64,000 nucleotides of DNA from Quercus robur. Taxonomy: Eukaryota > Streptophyta > Magnoliopsida > Fagales > Fagaceae. A program made the translations under genes and the position numbers. The DNA is taken from positions 51,603,501 to 51,667,500 of the forward strand of contig NC_065539.1 of the NCBI RefSeq assembly GCF_932294415.1, in the 5' to 3' direction. Below, one piece after another: positions 35,101-43,800 of the stretch. Below the pieces are notes generated by a model that saw only the letters and a list, made by a program, of their open reading frames with translations, had not been told where the DNA came from and did not search any database. Every line of letters begins with the position of its first letter. Position 1 is the stretch's first letter.

Positions 35101-35406
35101 GCAAACCTGGTTTTCCATGAAAGGATGAAGCATATTGAAATAGATTGTCATCTAGTGAGGGATAAGGTTTTGGAAGGGTATATCAGAATGTTACATGTTA
35201 AAACTAATTCCCAAATTGCAGATTTGTTGACAAAGGCTTTAAATGCTCATCAATTTTCTTTTCTTGTGTCCAAGTTGAATATGGTCAACATTTTTGCCCC
35301 TCTTCCACTTGAGAGGGGGTGTCAAGATTCTACAAAGAAAGATAAAAAGGATCATGACAGAAGCAAGGATCAAGTGAAGAAGAAGACTCCCAAGTCTGCT
35401 GCTTAA
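32116..35406 (+). CDS. Copia pol polyprotein (integrase, reverse transcriptase, RNase H), 5'-truncated
   Basis: One open frame without a stop for about 1,095 codons; it has no proper ATG start because the upstream part is deleted. In order: the linker VPSFSFNLLSVSQLT; GAG-pre-integrase zinc residues (WHFRLGHPS ... CLICP); integrase core with HVDVWGPY, IRSDNAFEF and PQQNSVVERKH giving the D, D and E; RT with CQLDVNNAFLHGDL, LYGLKQASRQW and the catalytic YVDD; RNase H with FTDADWASCPDTRRS and SSAESEYRA. The stop is 87 bases inside the 3' LTR, so the C-terminus (KKTPKSAA) is LTR-encoded. Protein and RT activity are possible in principle, but the copy lacks its own primer site and gag. Confidence 0.93.
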   Translation, partial: QEQILEHVLCVPSFSFNLLSVSQLTQKLPLCLVFLSQYCFIQDLSCWKTIGVGEVHNGLYLLQKSTSRTTPSLSDHLSNHRSFKSAFSSSVSSKDMSILWHFRLGHPSLSRMSVLQNVLPSFSSKCTDVCLICPLTKQKRLPFPSQNNLCNVPFSLIHVDVWGPYSVCTHDGFRFFLTIVDDATRSTWVYLMKAKSDVKHLLISFYNMIYTQFDTGIKVIRSDNAFEFSLPNFYNAHGIVHQKTCAYTPQQNSVVERKHQHLLNVARSLKLQSNLPSAYWGDCILTATYLINRLPVPLLQNKSPFELLFHKPPSFDHLRVFGCLCFISTPPVHRLKFDSRAVPCVFLGYPFNVKGYKVLNLHTRKITISRDVIFHESIFPFSPSYKSLLSESLPLSIPLHTTSCHPVFYDSSSPSSVSADTPLNPRTPSPSPSSILVGSLPIPLPADPDQSTSMSVDHPAVFTNQQPSPMSNDQPLVLPDQPTSLSNSDQPVTLRKSTRVSHKPAYLDAYKCHQVSSQCHTPSSTAHPLSSYLSSHKLSSKHLHFCNMISSIEEPKFYHQAVTDPKWREAMAAEISALEANHTWVLTPLPSHKKTIGCKWVYKVKYKSDGSVERYKARLVAKGFTQKEGLDYLETFSPVAKLVTVKSLLAIAAVQGWFLCQLDVNNAFLHGDLKEEVYMDLPPGFHSKGGLVCKLVKSLYGLKQASRQWFAKFSTALLILGFTQSRADYSLFTKKTSTSFIALLVYVDDILLASDNKQAVDELKVLLDQQFKLKDLGDLKFFLGLEVARAASGISLCQRKYILDLLKEAGMMGCKPAKIPMDPNAKLSKYEGKALQDPSSYRRLIGRLLYLTITRPDITFAVNRLSQFMAYPREPHLHAANKVLQYLKATPGQGLFFSSKSDLHLKAFTDADWASCPDTRRSVTGFCVFLGESLVSWKSKKQQTVSRSSAESEYRAMAVAVCEVVWLLYLLSDLQVNHPQAALLFCDSQAALHIAANLVFHERMKHIEIDCHLVRDKVLEGYIRMLHVKTNSQIADLLTKALNAHQFSFLVSKLNMVNIFAPLPLERGCQDSTKKDKKDHDRSKDQVKKKTPKSAA
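35311..35319 (+). other. Polypurine tract of the Copia element
   Basis: 'gagaggggg' directly precedes the 3' LTR start TGTCAAG, in the place where plus-strand DNA synthesis is primed. Confidence 0.75.
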
Positions 35407-35635
35407 ACTACAGCAAAATACACTCTGCTGTTTATTCTGCTGCTTAAACGACAACTTCATAGGCTGTGTTAGTTTTCATTTTATACTGCATGTAGTTTTT
35501 GTATCACTGGTGTTTGGTTTTAGTAAGCACGTGAATAGCACGTGTGTGGAAGTTAGTTTTTATTAATCCGGTTTTAAGGGAAATCTGTTAGATTAGTTAG
35601 TTGATCCGTTTCCCCTGTTTTTCCTTTACCAGGTG

Positions 35636-35667
<32 letters not shown>

Positions 35668-35743
35668 CTCTGTAACAGATCAGATAGATGAATATACAGA
35701 AATTTCTCCAAGCTCGAAATCCTTTTTCTCTGTTTTCCTAATA
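35320..35743 (+). repeat. Copia 3' LTR
   Basis: 424 bp, about 99% like the 5' LTR. Differences seen: gatagaaa/gataaaaa, atcattgg/atcactgg, gatctg/gatccg, taaca/taata at the end, and TA-tract length. The end reads TA instead of CA, a point change. Confidence 0.9.
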
Positions 35744-36329
35744 TTCTACAATATGAAGTAGAACTAGGAGAATAGGAGGTAGAAGTACTTGATTGCCTAA
35801 ACCCAAAATTTTGCATTTGCTGAAAGTAAATCCCCGATAACCTTGTTGCGTTGCCAGTTCCAAACCACCTGAGAACACCAAGAAATCCTAGGTTTTACTT
35901 GACTTACCCAATAACAAAATATGAAGCCGTACTCAAAGCCCCGCTACCAATTCTACTTTCCCCAACTACTTCTACATTTGTGTTTTAAACATATAGAATA
36001 CTACAATGAACTTGAAATTTATAATCTTCCTCTTGTTTGTTACTTTTATTATCCATTTAATATATTCTTGCTTATCTACATTTGTAATGGAGAACTTATT
36101 TGAATTGGGAATAACGGCAGTTGATGAAGGACCACCAGAAGCAGAAATTGAAGAATGATCACATATTCCTGAAGAGACATGCTTTTGTAATGCACTAACA
36201 CATATTCAAAGTCAACTACCACTAGCACTTGTTTACCATTAGTAATGCAGAGTAACTACAACATGGCAGAATGAATGCACGGGGAGCATATACTTTTGCT
36301 TTTTTGGGGGAATAGGATGGGTACCAAAT

Positions 36330-36750
36330 CAGGGGTGGCGCGAGCTTAAGGCTAGGGTAGTCCTAGGACCACCTGACCTGAATTTTTTTTTTAATATATA
36401 ATAATTTAAAAATTTTATTTGTCTACCCTTCAAAAAAAATTTGGGAACACTCTTAGTTTTTTTTATGCCAATAAAATTAAATTTTGCACCATAATTTGTT
36501 CTACATTCAATGGATAAATGATTGCTTGGTTGTGTACATTGAAAGAGATATAGCTTGTAGCATTGATAATGAGATTATCATGCAACGATTTCAAAATATG
36601 AAAACTCGTAGAAGGTAATTGTAAACTTTATGTATTTGCGTGTTTTTTTTATTGTTGTTGTTGTCAATATATGAATTTCTTTTTTTATTAAATTGTATAA
36701 TTTATGCTCCTTAAGGAACACTTTGAGAAAAATTCCTGGAGCTGCCATTG
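36330..36750. mobile_element. hAT-type MITE, 421 bp
   Basis: Starts 'caggggtggcgcgagc' and ends 'ctggagctgccattg', giving imperfect inverted ends of the CARNGGTGGC class. Flanks are gtaccaaat (36321-36329) and gtaccaat (36751-36758), an 8-bp duplication with one indel. It has the T-rich interior after 'accacctgacctg' that is common in this family. Non-coding. Confidence 0.6.
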
Positions 36751-37224
36751 GTACCAATCCATCAAGAGTTTATACTCAAATGTTGATTCTGAGTTTGTGA
36801 AATGGATAATGCTCACCTTGCATATATATGGATAGTGCTCACCTTGTATATATAAGATACAAACTCAGTTGTAAATTCAAGGGTAATGAATGAGAGGTAT
36901 TCATTTTCTGTACAAACTCTTCTCTGTGCATATTTCTTCTGCATAACGCCTTTTTCTTTTCTGTATACTTTGTATAACCTCTGTATTTCTCCCCAAATCT
37001 TTTATTGCCAAGCCGCCTTCAGTTTGGTTAACACTTCCTTGTGTTGCATCTAACTTTGAGATAAATTCTTTTGCATTAATTTCAGGCTCCTAAGTCCTAA
37101 CCACAACCCAGAAATTATTAATTTTGTTTTGTATCAATCATAAAAAATGGACCCCAAAAGAAAATAAGCATAAAAACAAAGGAAATTAATAGACATTGAA
37201 TGTGAGACATAAAACACTATTGAA
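36751..37224. other. Possible LTR fragment
   Basis: 36800-37000 holds a 'gtatatataagatacaaact' TATA-like stretch and then 'gagaggtattcattttctgt' and 'cttctctgtgc', like the R/U5 part of a retrotransposon LTR. 'ggatagtgctcaccttgtat' is a near tandem of 'ggataatgctcaccttgcat'. The ends are undefined. Confidence 0.3.
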
Positions 37225-37340
37225 ATTCTAGTCAAAAGTCTTGTAATTCAATTGGTTGATATCTTCTAGTGTTTCTAATGGAAACATCTAAGTTTCAAAT
37301 CCCCCATCTTTGAACTATCAAAAAAAAAAAAAAAAAAAAC
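37225..37340 (+). mobile_element. tRNA-derived SINE with poly-A tail
   Basis: A-box-like 'cttgtaattcaattggttga', B-box-like 'gtttcaaatcccccatc', then a poly-A tail (37320-37339). This is the same layout and spacing as the minus-strand copy at 7395-7505. Confidence 0.65.
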
Positions 37341-37604
37341 TCCCCCCTATATCTCAGTAATCAACATACACAAATATATGCACATTTAAAAGGCCAAAAG
37401 AATTTTTTTTTTTGAATAGTTTGTATACATTTGATGTAGTTATTTTACTTATATAAAACATATATAAATAAACCTTTTGACATTTGAAATTTTTTCCCAT
37501 CAGCTTATTTGCCAATTCAGAATTCGTTTAAAAAAAAAAAAATTCAGAATTAAATTTGAATTTGCTTGATAAATTAATGACGTTAACCTGCCAATTCAAA
37601 GATT

Positions 37605-37926
37605 AAGGTTATGTTTGGATTGGGCTGAAAACCACGTCTGCGTCTGCGTTTTTCGCTCTTTTCTTTTTCTTTTTTTTTTCACGTGTTTGTGAGACTTGCG
37701 GTTACTGTTCATGCACTAGTCAATGAACAGTAGTCGCAAAATTTGACTTTTCTCATTTTTTTAAGCCAATCAGTGCACATTCTGTACTGTTTACGGACTC
37801 ACAAATTTTACTTTTCAGCAACTTTTTCATTAAAAATGGGTCCCATGGTATTATTCATACATTTAAAAATTATTTTGCTACAATGTTTTTCAGTTTTCAG
37901 TTTTCAACTGTATCCAAACGGACCCT
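37605..37926. mobile_element. MITE with 'gtttggat' ends
   Basis: Left 'aaggttatgtttggattggg' and right 'tgtatccaaacggaccct' are imperfect inverted ends. The interior has 'cgtctgcgtctgcgttttt', 'gttactgttcatgcacta' and 'gggtcccatg', the style of a MITE family abundant in Fagaceae as I recall it. A relative lies at 54850-55048 and a partial one at 28430-28545. Confidence 0.55.
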
Positions 37927-40480
37927 AAATTTGATTTTGCTTGAGAGGCTAACGGTGTTAACATGATTTAATTCACTAGGATGATGTGACATAATGCTTC
38001 CATGACCAAGTTTTGTAATAATGTCTCCTTTGTATTGGCATGGACTACTGAATATTCTCTCAATAGAGATGGATATAGTCCATTTCAGTTATGAATTTGG
38101 TTGTGCACCGAATACATATTTAGAGCAATCATCATTGAACGAGCATCATAAGTTTGAAATATTATTGCATTTATTAAAAAAACTATAAAATAAATAAATA
38201 CATGTTAAATGGAAGGGATGGTTACTTTTTTTTTTTTTTTCCCTCAGGTAAAGAAGAGGAGAGGATGGTTACATACTTACATGATACAACTTGAAAGCTT
38301 GATTGTGCTCTCACGGTCTTGGCATTAATTTTGAAGCTTTAATAGTTGGCGATTAAATGCATATTTTTATTTTGGGGAAATTACATTAAAAAAAAAAAAC
38401 TCATAATTTTTACTTGGAAGTTGGGACACAATAAATCCTAGACTTTTAAATGAGAAACAAATCCTCCCTCCCCTTACACCATTAGGCCTCTAATAGTAAA
38501 ACCAAAACAAAGCCCACCGAGAGAGAGGTGATTCCATCGTTACAGTATTCGCATCAGTTTGTATAAAAACTTATGTTTATTTTAGCATAAGAATTTACTT
38601 TTATTTTATTTTATATATTTACTTTTCAAAATATCCCACATCGGATTATCTATTTACATTACATTTCATTAAAATATAAAATTTTCTTAATTTTTAAAAA
38701 TTATTTCTCTTTCTTCGCATATAATAACCACTATCCATTTTCTTCATTTATCATCGGGATATGTAAAGAAATTTAAAAAATTAAATGCAAAATGAATAAT
38801 GTTAGTGTAAATTTACACAATTATATACTGACTAATGTAGATCATTTTTAGGCAAAATTGTGTAAATTTTACATTTTTTTTTTTATTATACTACACCCAC
38901 TAATGTAAATGCTCTTTTGAAGGTTTGGAGTTTAATGCATCTTAAGGATAAGAGATAATACTATGGAATATTTTTAGATACTTTTCCTTTTTATTTTTCA
39001 TTTTTTTTATGAGATATTTTCCATCTTTTAATCTAAAAAAGACGCATATTTTTATATTGAGGTGTGACTTTTGTCCAATGACTCTAGTACATTGGATCCA
39101 TTATAATCATGATATGTGTTCATTTTTAAACACGTGTTATGATCGCAACGAATCTAATGTCATAAGACACTGGACAAAAGCCACACCCTTTACATTGGCG
39201 CACTTACTTTTGAGAGAAGGTGCACTTAATTTTTTCCTCAACCGTCAACAAATGTCCCATCAAAGCACATGTTATGATTGCAGCAAATTTAGTTTCATAG
39301 GACATTGGATAAAAACCACACCCACCCTTTACATTGGTGCACTTACTTTTGAGAGAAGGTGCACTTAATTTGTTCCTCAATCCTCAACAAATGTCCCATC
39401 AAAGCACATACATTGGACAGAATTTTTCCTAAGCTATTAAAAAAAAAAAAAAAAACAAACAAACAAACAAATAAAACCAATTTTCCCTTCCAAGTTCCAA
39501 CCAATCATGGTGTCAACGGTGGTAGGCAACTCAAGTCCACAACAACAGTTGCACTTTCAAATCCACGACTCAACTACTGGTTACAACGAACTTTCAGTAA
39601 TTCCATTGCAATTTTGGCCCACGTCATCAGCTGCCACCACCAGCGAATTCACATCAGTGCTTTCCACGGAGTTGTCACCAATCTTACATCACAGACACTG
39701 ATCCAGCCGTCCATCTAACATGTTTGTGCAACCAACAGTACAATAACCTACACTAACCTTGATGTATCATGTCCATTTATTTAGCAAATAAGTGAAGCTT
39801 ATGTCTAAATTTAGTTTGACTATTAAACTAGTTAAGCTCAAATATAACAATATATTCTTGAACAAATTCTTATGAAACTCGATTTCTGATTATATCCTCT
39901 GATGCAGCTATTTATGTCAATTTACTTAACAAATAAGTCAAGTTTATACCTAAATTTAGTTAAACTATTAAACTAACTAAGCTCAAACGTAATAATATAT
40001 TTTTAAACAAATTTTTTAAAATTATACTTATTTAATTATATGTTTTATTTTTAAAATAGACACAATAGTATTTCAAATTATAATGTTCGTTTATGGTGAT
40101 TATTTTTTATCATCAAATTAATATACCAATTAATATTTGATACAGGCGAAAATAGAACCACTAATCTCTTATCAACATATATATATCTTGAGATTTTTTT
40201 TTTTTGTTTTTTTTGTTTTTTTTTTTGTTTGAGAAAGATATAAACTTGAGATTTAAGTCATTTGATGGTATAAATTTGAAAATAAGTATATATACTTATT
40301 CAGTTATTCCCCCTCAAAAAAAAAAAAAAAAAATAGAGTATATATACTTATTTTATATACTATTCTTATTTGAGCATGATGGCTCACCTCAGATCATGTT
40401 AAAAATAAAATTAAATGAATGCCTTTACGGCCAACCTTCGTTGCAAAGACAATCGAACTGTCATTCTCATTACTCCTAAG
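37927..40480. other. Intergenic DNA before CLC-d
   Basis: 38560-38905 is an AT-rich dispersed repeat related to 25000-25270. 39130-39410 is a tandem duplication (separate entry). 39480-39720 is less AT-rich and open for 64 codons but unrecognised. 39740-40030 has two degenerate copies of 'gtcaatttacttaacaaata'-type sequence. No gene can be supported. Confidence 0.45.
39128..39412. repeat. Tandem duplication, about 142-bp unit, two copies
   Basis: 'acgtgttatgatcgcaacga' at about 39131 and 'catgttatgattgcagcaaa' at about 39269 start copies sharing 'gacactggacaaaagccaca', 'gcacttacttttgagagaag' and 'caacaaatgtcccatcaaag'. The copies are diverged by roughly one base in ten, plus a 4-base insert in the second. 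Confidence 0.8.
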
Positions 40481-40536
40481 TCCTAATAAAGAAAGAAATA
40501 GACTCAACATCCAGACTCCAGGAAGACCGAGATTGA

Positions 40537-40543
<7 letters not shown>

Positions 40544-40567
<24 letters not shown>
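40544..40567 (+). repeat. (GA)n microsatellite in the CLC-d leader
   Basis: 'gcgcgcgcgagagagag...' about 240 bases before the CLC-d ATG, probably in the 5' UTR or core promoter. GA repeats are common in plant 5' leaders and can bind BBR/BPC factors; any role here is inference. Confidence 0.8.
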
Positions 40568-40804
40568 CCAGTCTTCGTTTTACGCAACGGTCATTTCCAT
40601 CTCTCAATTCGCTCTTCCTCTTCTCTAAATAAGCAAAATTTTCGGGTTTTTGAAAGTCTCCGATCTGCTCAAGATTCTGAATATTCGAATGCCGTACGGG
40701 ACTTGAATTCTCGAATCGGAAGAGTTTTGGAGGGAAATTGAATTCTTCTTCGGTGAACTCTAGGGTTTTGGAATTCGATTTCGTAAAACCAAGATCAAAA
40801 TATC

Positions 40805-43800
40805 ATGTTATCGAATCACCTTCAGAATGGGATCGAGACTGCGAGGCTCGCGTGGTCGCGGCTACCGAACGCCGAGGAAGGCGAGCAAGAAGACATAGGG
40901 CTCGTGCAGAGAAGCGATGGGAGTAGCAGCGTTGAGAGCCTTGACTACGAAGTCGTCGAGAACTATGCCTATTGGGAAGAGCAGGTCTTTGTTTTCTTCT
41001 CTGTGATCACAAAATTGTACTTGAAATTGTTGAAAAATTCGTTTTTCTCCGAGTTGAATTTTGTGTGCTTTTTTTTTGAGATGTATAGGCACAGAGAGGA
41101 AAGCTCTACGTTGGATATAATGTAATGGTGAAGTGGTTCTTTTCTTTGCTTATTGGCATAGGTAATCTCTTTAGTTTTTTTATTTTATTCAGTGAGTTTG
41201 TGAATCTATTTAGACTAAATCGATTATTGCCGGTTTATTCATCACAATGGAATTTTTAGGTTTGGTAGATAGATTGATAGATAGTCGGTTTACTTAAGGA
41301 AATCGAGAATCGAAGATACTTTGATCAGAAATGTGCTTGTTAATATTGCAAATGGTAGTATTTAGTTTAAACGAAGCATTTGAACTAGTGGATTGGAAAA
41401 TAAATGATCCAAAAAAAATGTAGTTCCGTACATTAATCCAGTTTATTTCAGATTCCCACGGGTTTTGATAAGAATTGATGCTATAAAATAAAGTTCTACT
41501 CATCAAAAATGAAATTTGATGCTATATAATATATAGTTTTGTACTCCAAAGACGATAGTAGATTTTTTGTTTTTATCTTTTCGTATTTATAGATGTGAGC
41601 GAAGGGTTAGATTCATGTAGTTAGTCTAGTTTCAGATGTTTTTGTTGTTTGTATCTTCTGATGCTTATGTTATATATATCGTTTTTCCTTTTGAACTTTT
41701 TTTTTAGGTACTGGATTAGCTGCCGTTTTCATAAATCTCTCTGTTGAGAACTTTGCCGGCTGGAAGTTTGCATTGACTTTTGCTATAATACAAAAATCAT
41801 ATGTGGCTGGGTGTTTCGTATACGTATTAATCAACTTAGTTCTAGTCTTGTCGTCTGTATATATTGTCACGAATTTTGCACCAGCAGCAGCTGGATCCGG
41901 AATTCCTGAAATCAAGGGTTATTTGAATGGTGAGCTAGACCCGTCAGTTAGCTATTTTGAGATGTATTCATCAGTCAACTGTCTCAATGTCATGTATGTT
42001 GACAGTGAAGTGTCAATCTAATGTACAGGAATTGATATTCATGGTATCCTTCTTTTCAGAACCTTGATTGGAAAGGTACAAAGGTCTGTCTTTGCATTCT
42101 GAGTTACTTGTTTAGTTTACACTTGATATGTGTTTTAATTGTGGTCCTTTTCCTGGTAATTTACAGATATTTGGAAGCATTGGCTCAGTGGGAGGTGGTC
42201 TAGCTCTAGGCAAAGAAGGTCCTCTTGTTCATACTGGTGCTTGTATTGCTTCTTTGCTTGGACAGGTAAGCACATGCTGCTAGTAATTAAATATATTCTG
42301 ACTGGGCAGAACTTTTTTTTTTTTTTTGGTTGTTTTAAATAAATTCATTTTTTATTTTTTATTTTTTTCAAATCCCGCCTCCCCCCTTTCAGTGCAGAGT
42401 CTGCAGATACCAAATTAGACCTGTTGAGGCCCATTAATGTTGATTGAATTTGTTGGACTTGAATTATGATTGATTGTAATTGATGTTGAGTGATTTTAAT
42501 TGAAGCTATTAGAGAGATTTGATGGCTATTTGAATTTTATTTCCATATATGATCTAATGTTATTATGATTTTATTTGCTTCCATGTTTGATGTAATTTGG
42601 GGCTCTATCTAAAGGGCTTAAATCTCACTATTGAAACAGTTGATGGATTTGTAAAATTTGGGTAGGGAGTTTTCTTCCAGTGCTTGGTGCTGATTCCTGG
42701 GTTTCTATCATACTTAGTGCTGATTCCAAGCAACCCTAGGTGTTGATGCCTAGGCTCTATCTAATTTTTTTTCCCTCGCTTGATGCTGATCTCTACAAAC
42801 CTTTAGTGCTGATTCCTATGTCCTATGCTTTTGTTTTATTCTTCTTTTATTTCCCAAACACAAGTCCCCCTTTTACAGTTCATTGTCTTTTATTACCCTT
42901 TTTTCCATTTGAAGACTACGGGTTTCTAAGGCCTCAACAGAAAAAAATTAAAAATTTGAAATTAAAAGAAAACATTGTGGTTTTCATGGTGAGAAGGTCA
43001 TTAAAGTCATGTTCCCAAGTGTCCCTGCTCCAAGACAATAACTGATTATTTCTAACGTGCAATATTATAAAATCAGATATTAGACATGGCACTATGTGAT
43101 GAAGGACTATTACTTCACAAGGAAGCTAAATATTATTAACGGAGAAAAGTTTTGATTTCTTTTGATCATGATTCATTTTATTCTCCAATACAAGTTTCAA
43201 GTCCATTTCCTACTAATGATTTTTGTGCAACCACAGCCACTTGATTCTGTATTAAGGGAGGTCAAATGTATTAGTTTGGTACTTATATATCTTGATCCTT
43301 TTTCTTTGACATCCCTCGTCTGGCTTGCTTGAGGTGTGTCAATATTTTATTTATCATGAATGTTTTGTCTTACTGTTCTTCTTATTTGAACATGGCACTG
43401 CCATCATGAATCTAGGTTGGTTTAATAAGAGCTGCCCCGTGTGATTTCGTAAATCTGTACTCAAAAGACATTTGTTTTACTATACAACCATGTATTGTTT
43501 TTAGTTCTATGACATAATCTAAGATTGGTTCTTGATACGCCTGAACGGTGGGAGTTCTGTATTGCTGGTCCTTAACAGTTTGCTTAGCAATTTTGGTGGA
43601 GTTTATTTCATTGCTTTTATGATTCTTTTTCATGCAACTTGATGCGAAGATCTATTCTGGTGTTTATTAGTGATTTTTGTAACTTGTATTTTGTTGAAGT
43701 TTCTATGTATAATGCTAATAATCAAACATGCTCCCAGAGTTGGAGGAAAGAAAATCCTAGCTATTACCATATCTTCATTTTATTTATTTATTGACACTAT

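Larger units (their letters stand above)
31590..35743 (+). mobile_element. Copia LTR retrotransposon, recent, gag-deleted
   Basis: Two LTRs (31590-32009 and 35320-35743) flank a 3.3-kb interior, bordered by a perfect 5-bp duplication ttcta (31585-31589 and 35744-35748). The LTRs differ by about four substitutions plus the length of a TA tract, near 99% identity, so the insertion is young. The order GAG-pre-integrase, integrase, RT, RNase H is Copia. The primer site, gag and protease are missing: the 5' LTR is followed directly by an inverted gag scrap. Confidence 0.92.
31406..36330 (-). pseudogene. Remnant host gene, 3' exons, split by a Copia element
   Basis: On the minus strand a putative exon at 36168-36096 (ICDHSSISASGGPSSTAVIP..., acceptor 'ctcttcag', donor after 'ttcaaataa') joins in frame to a second at 35868-35744 (acceptor 'gttctcag'; WFGTGNATRLSGIYFQQMQN then FGFRQSSTSTSYSPSS). 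Across the Copia insertion the frame would continue at 31589 with RIRLRRID and stop at 31564-31562. Donor, acceptor and phase all agree, which is why I think it was a real gene end. Ser/Thr-rich, family not recognised. Upstream exons are not seen, and the Copia plus a hAT at 36330 have broken it. Confidence 0.35.

Noticed and set aside
39507..39701. 64-codon frame MVSTVVGNSSPQQQLHF...
   Set aside because: Composition is less AT-biased than its surroundings, but I recognise no family, see no splice partners, and the frame is short; left as unexplained sequence.
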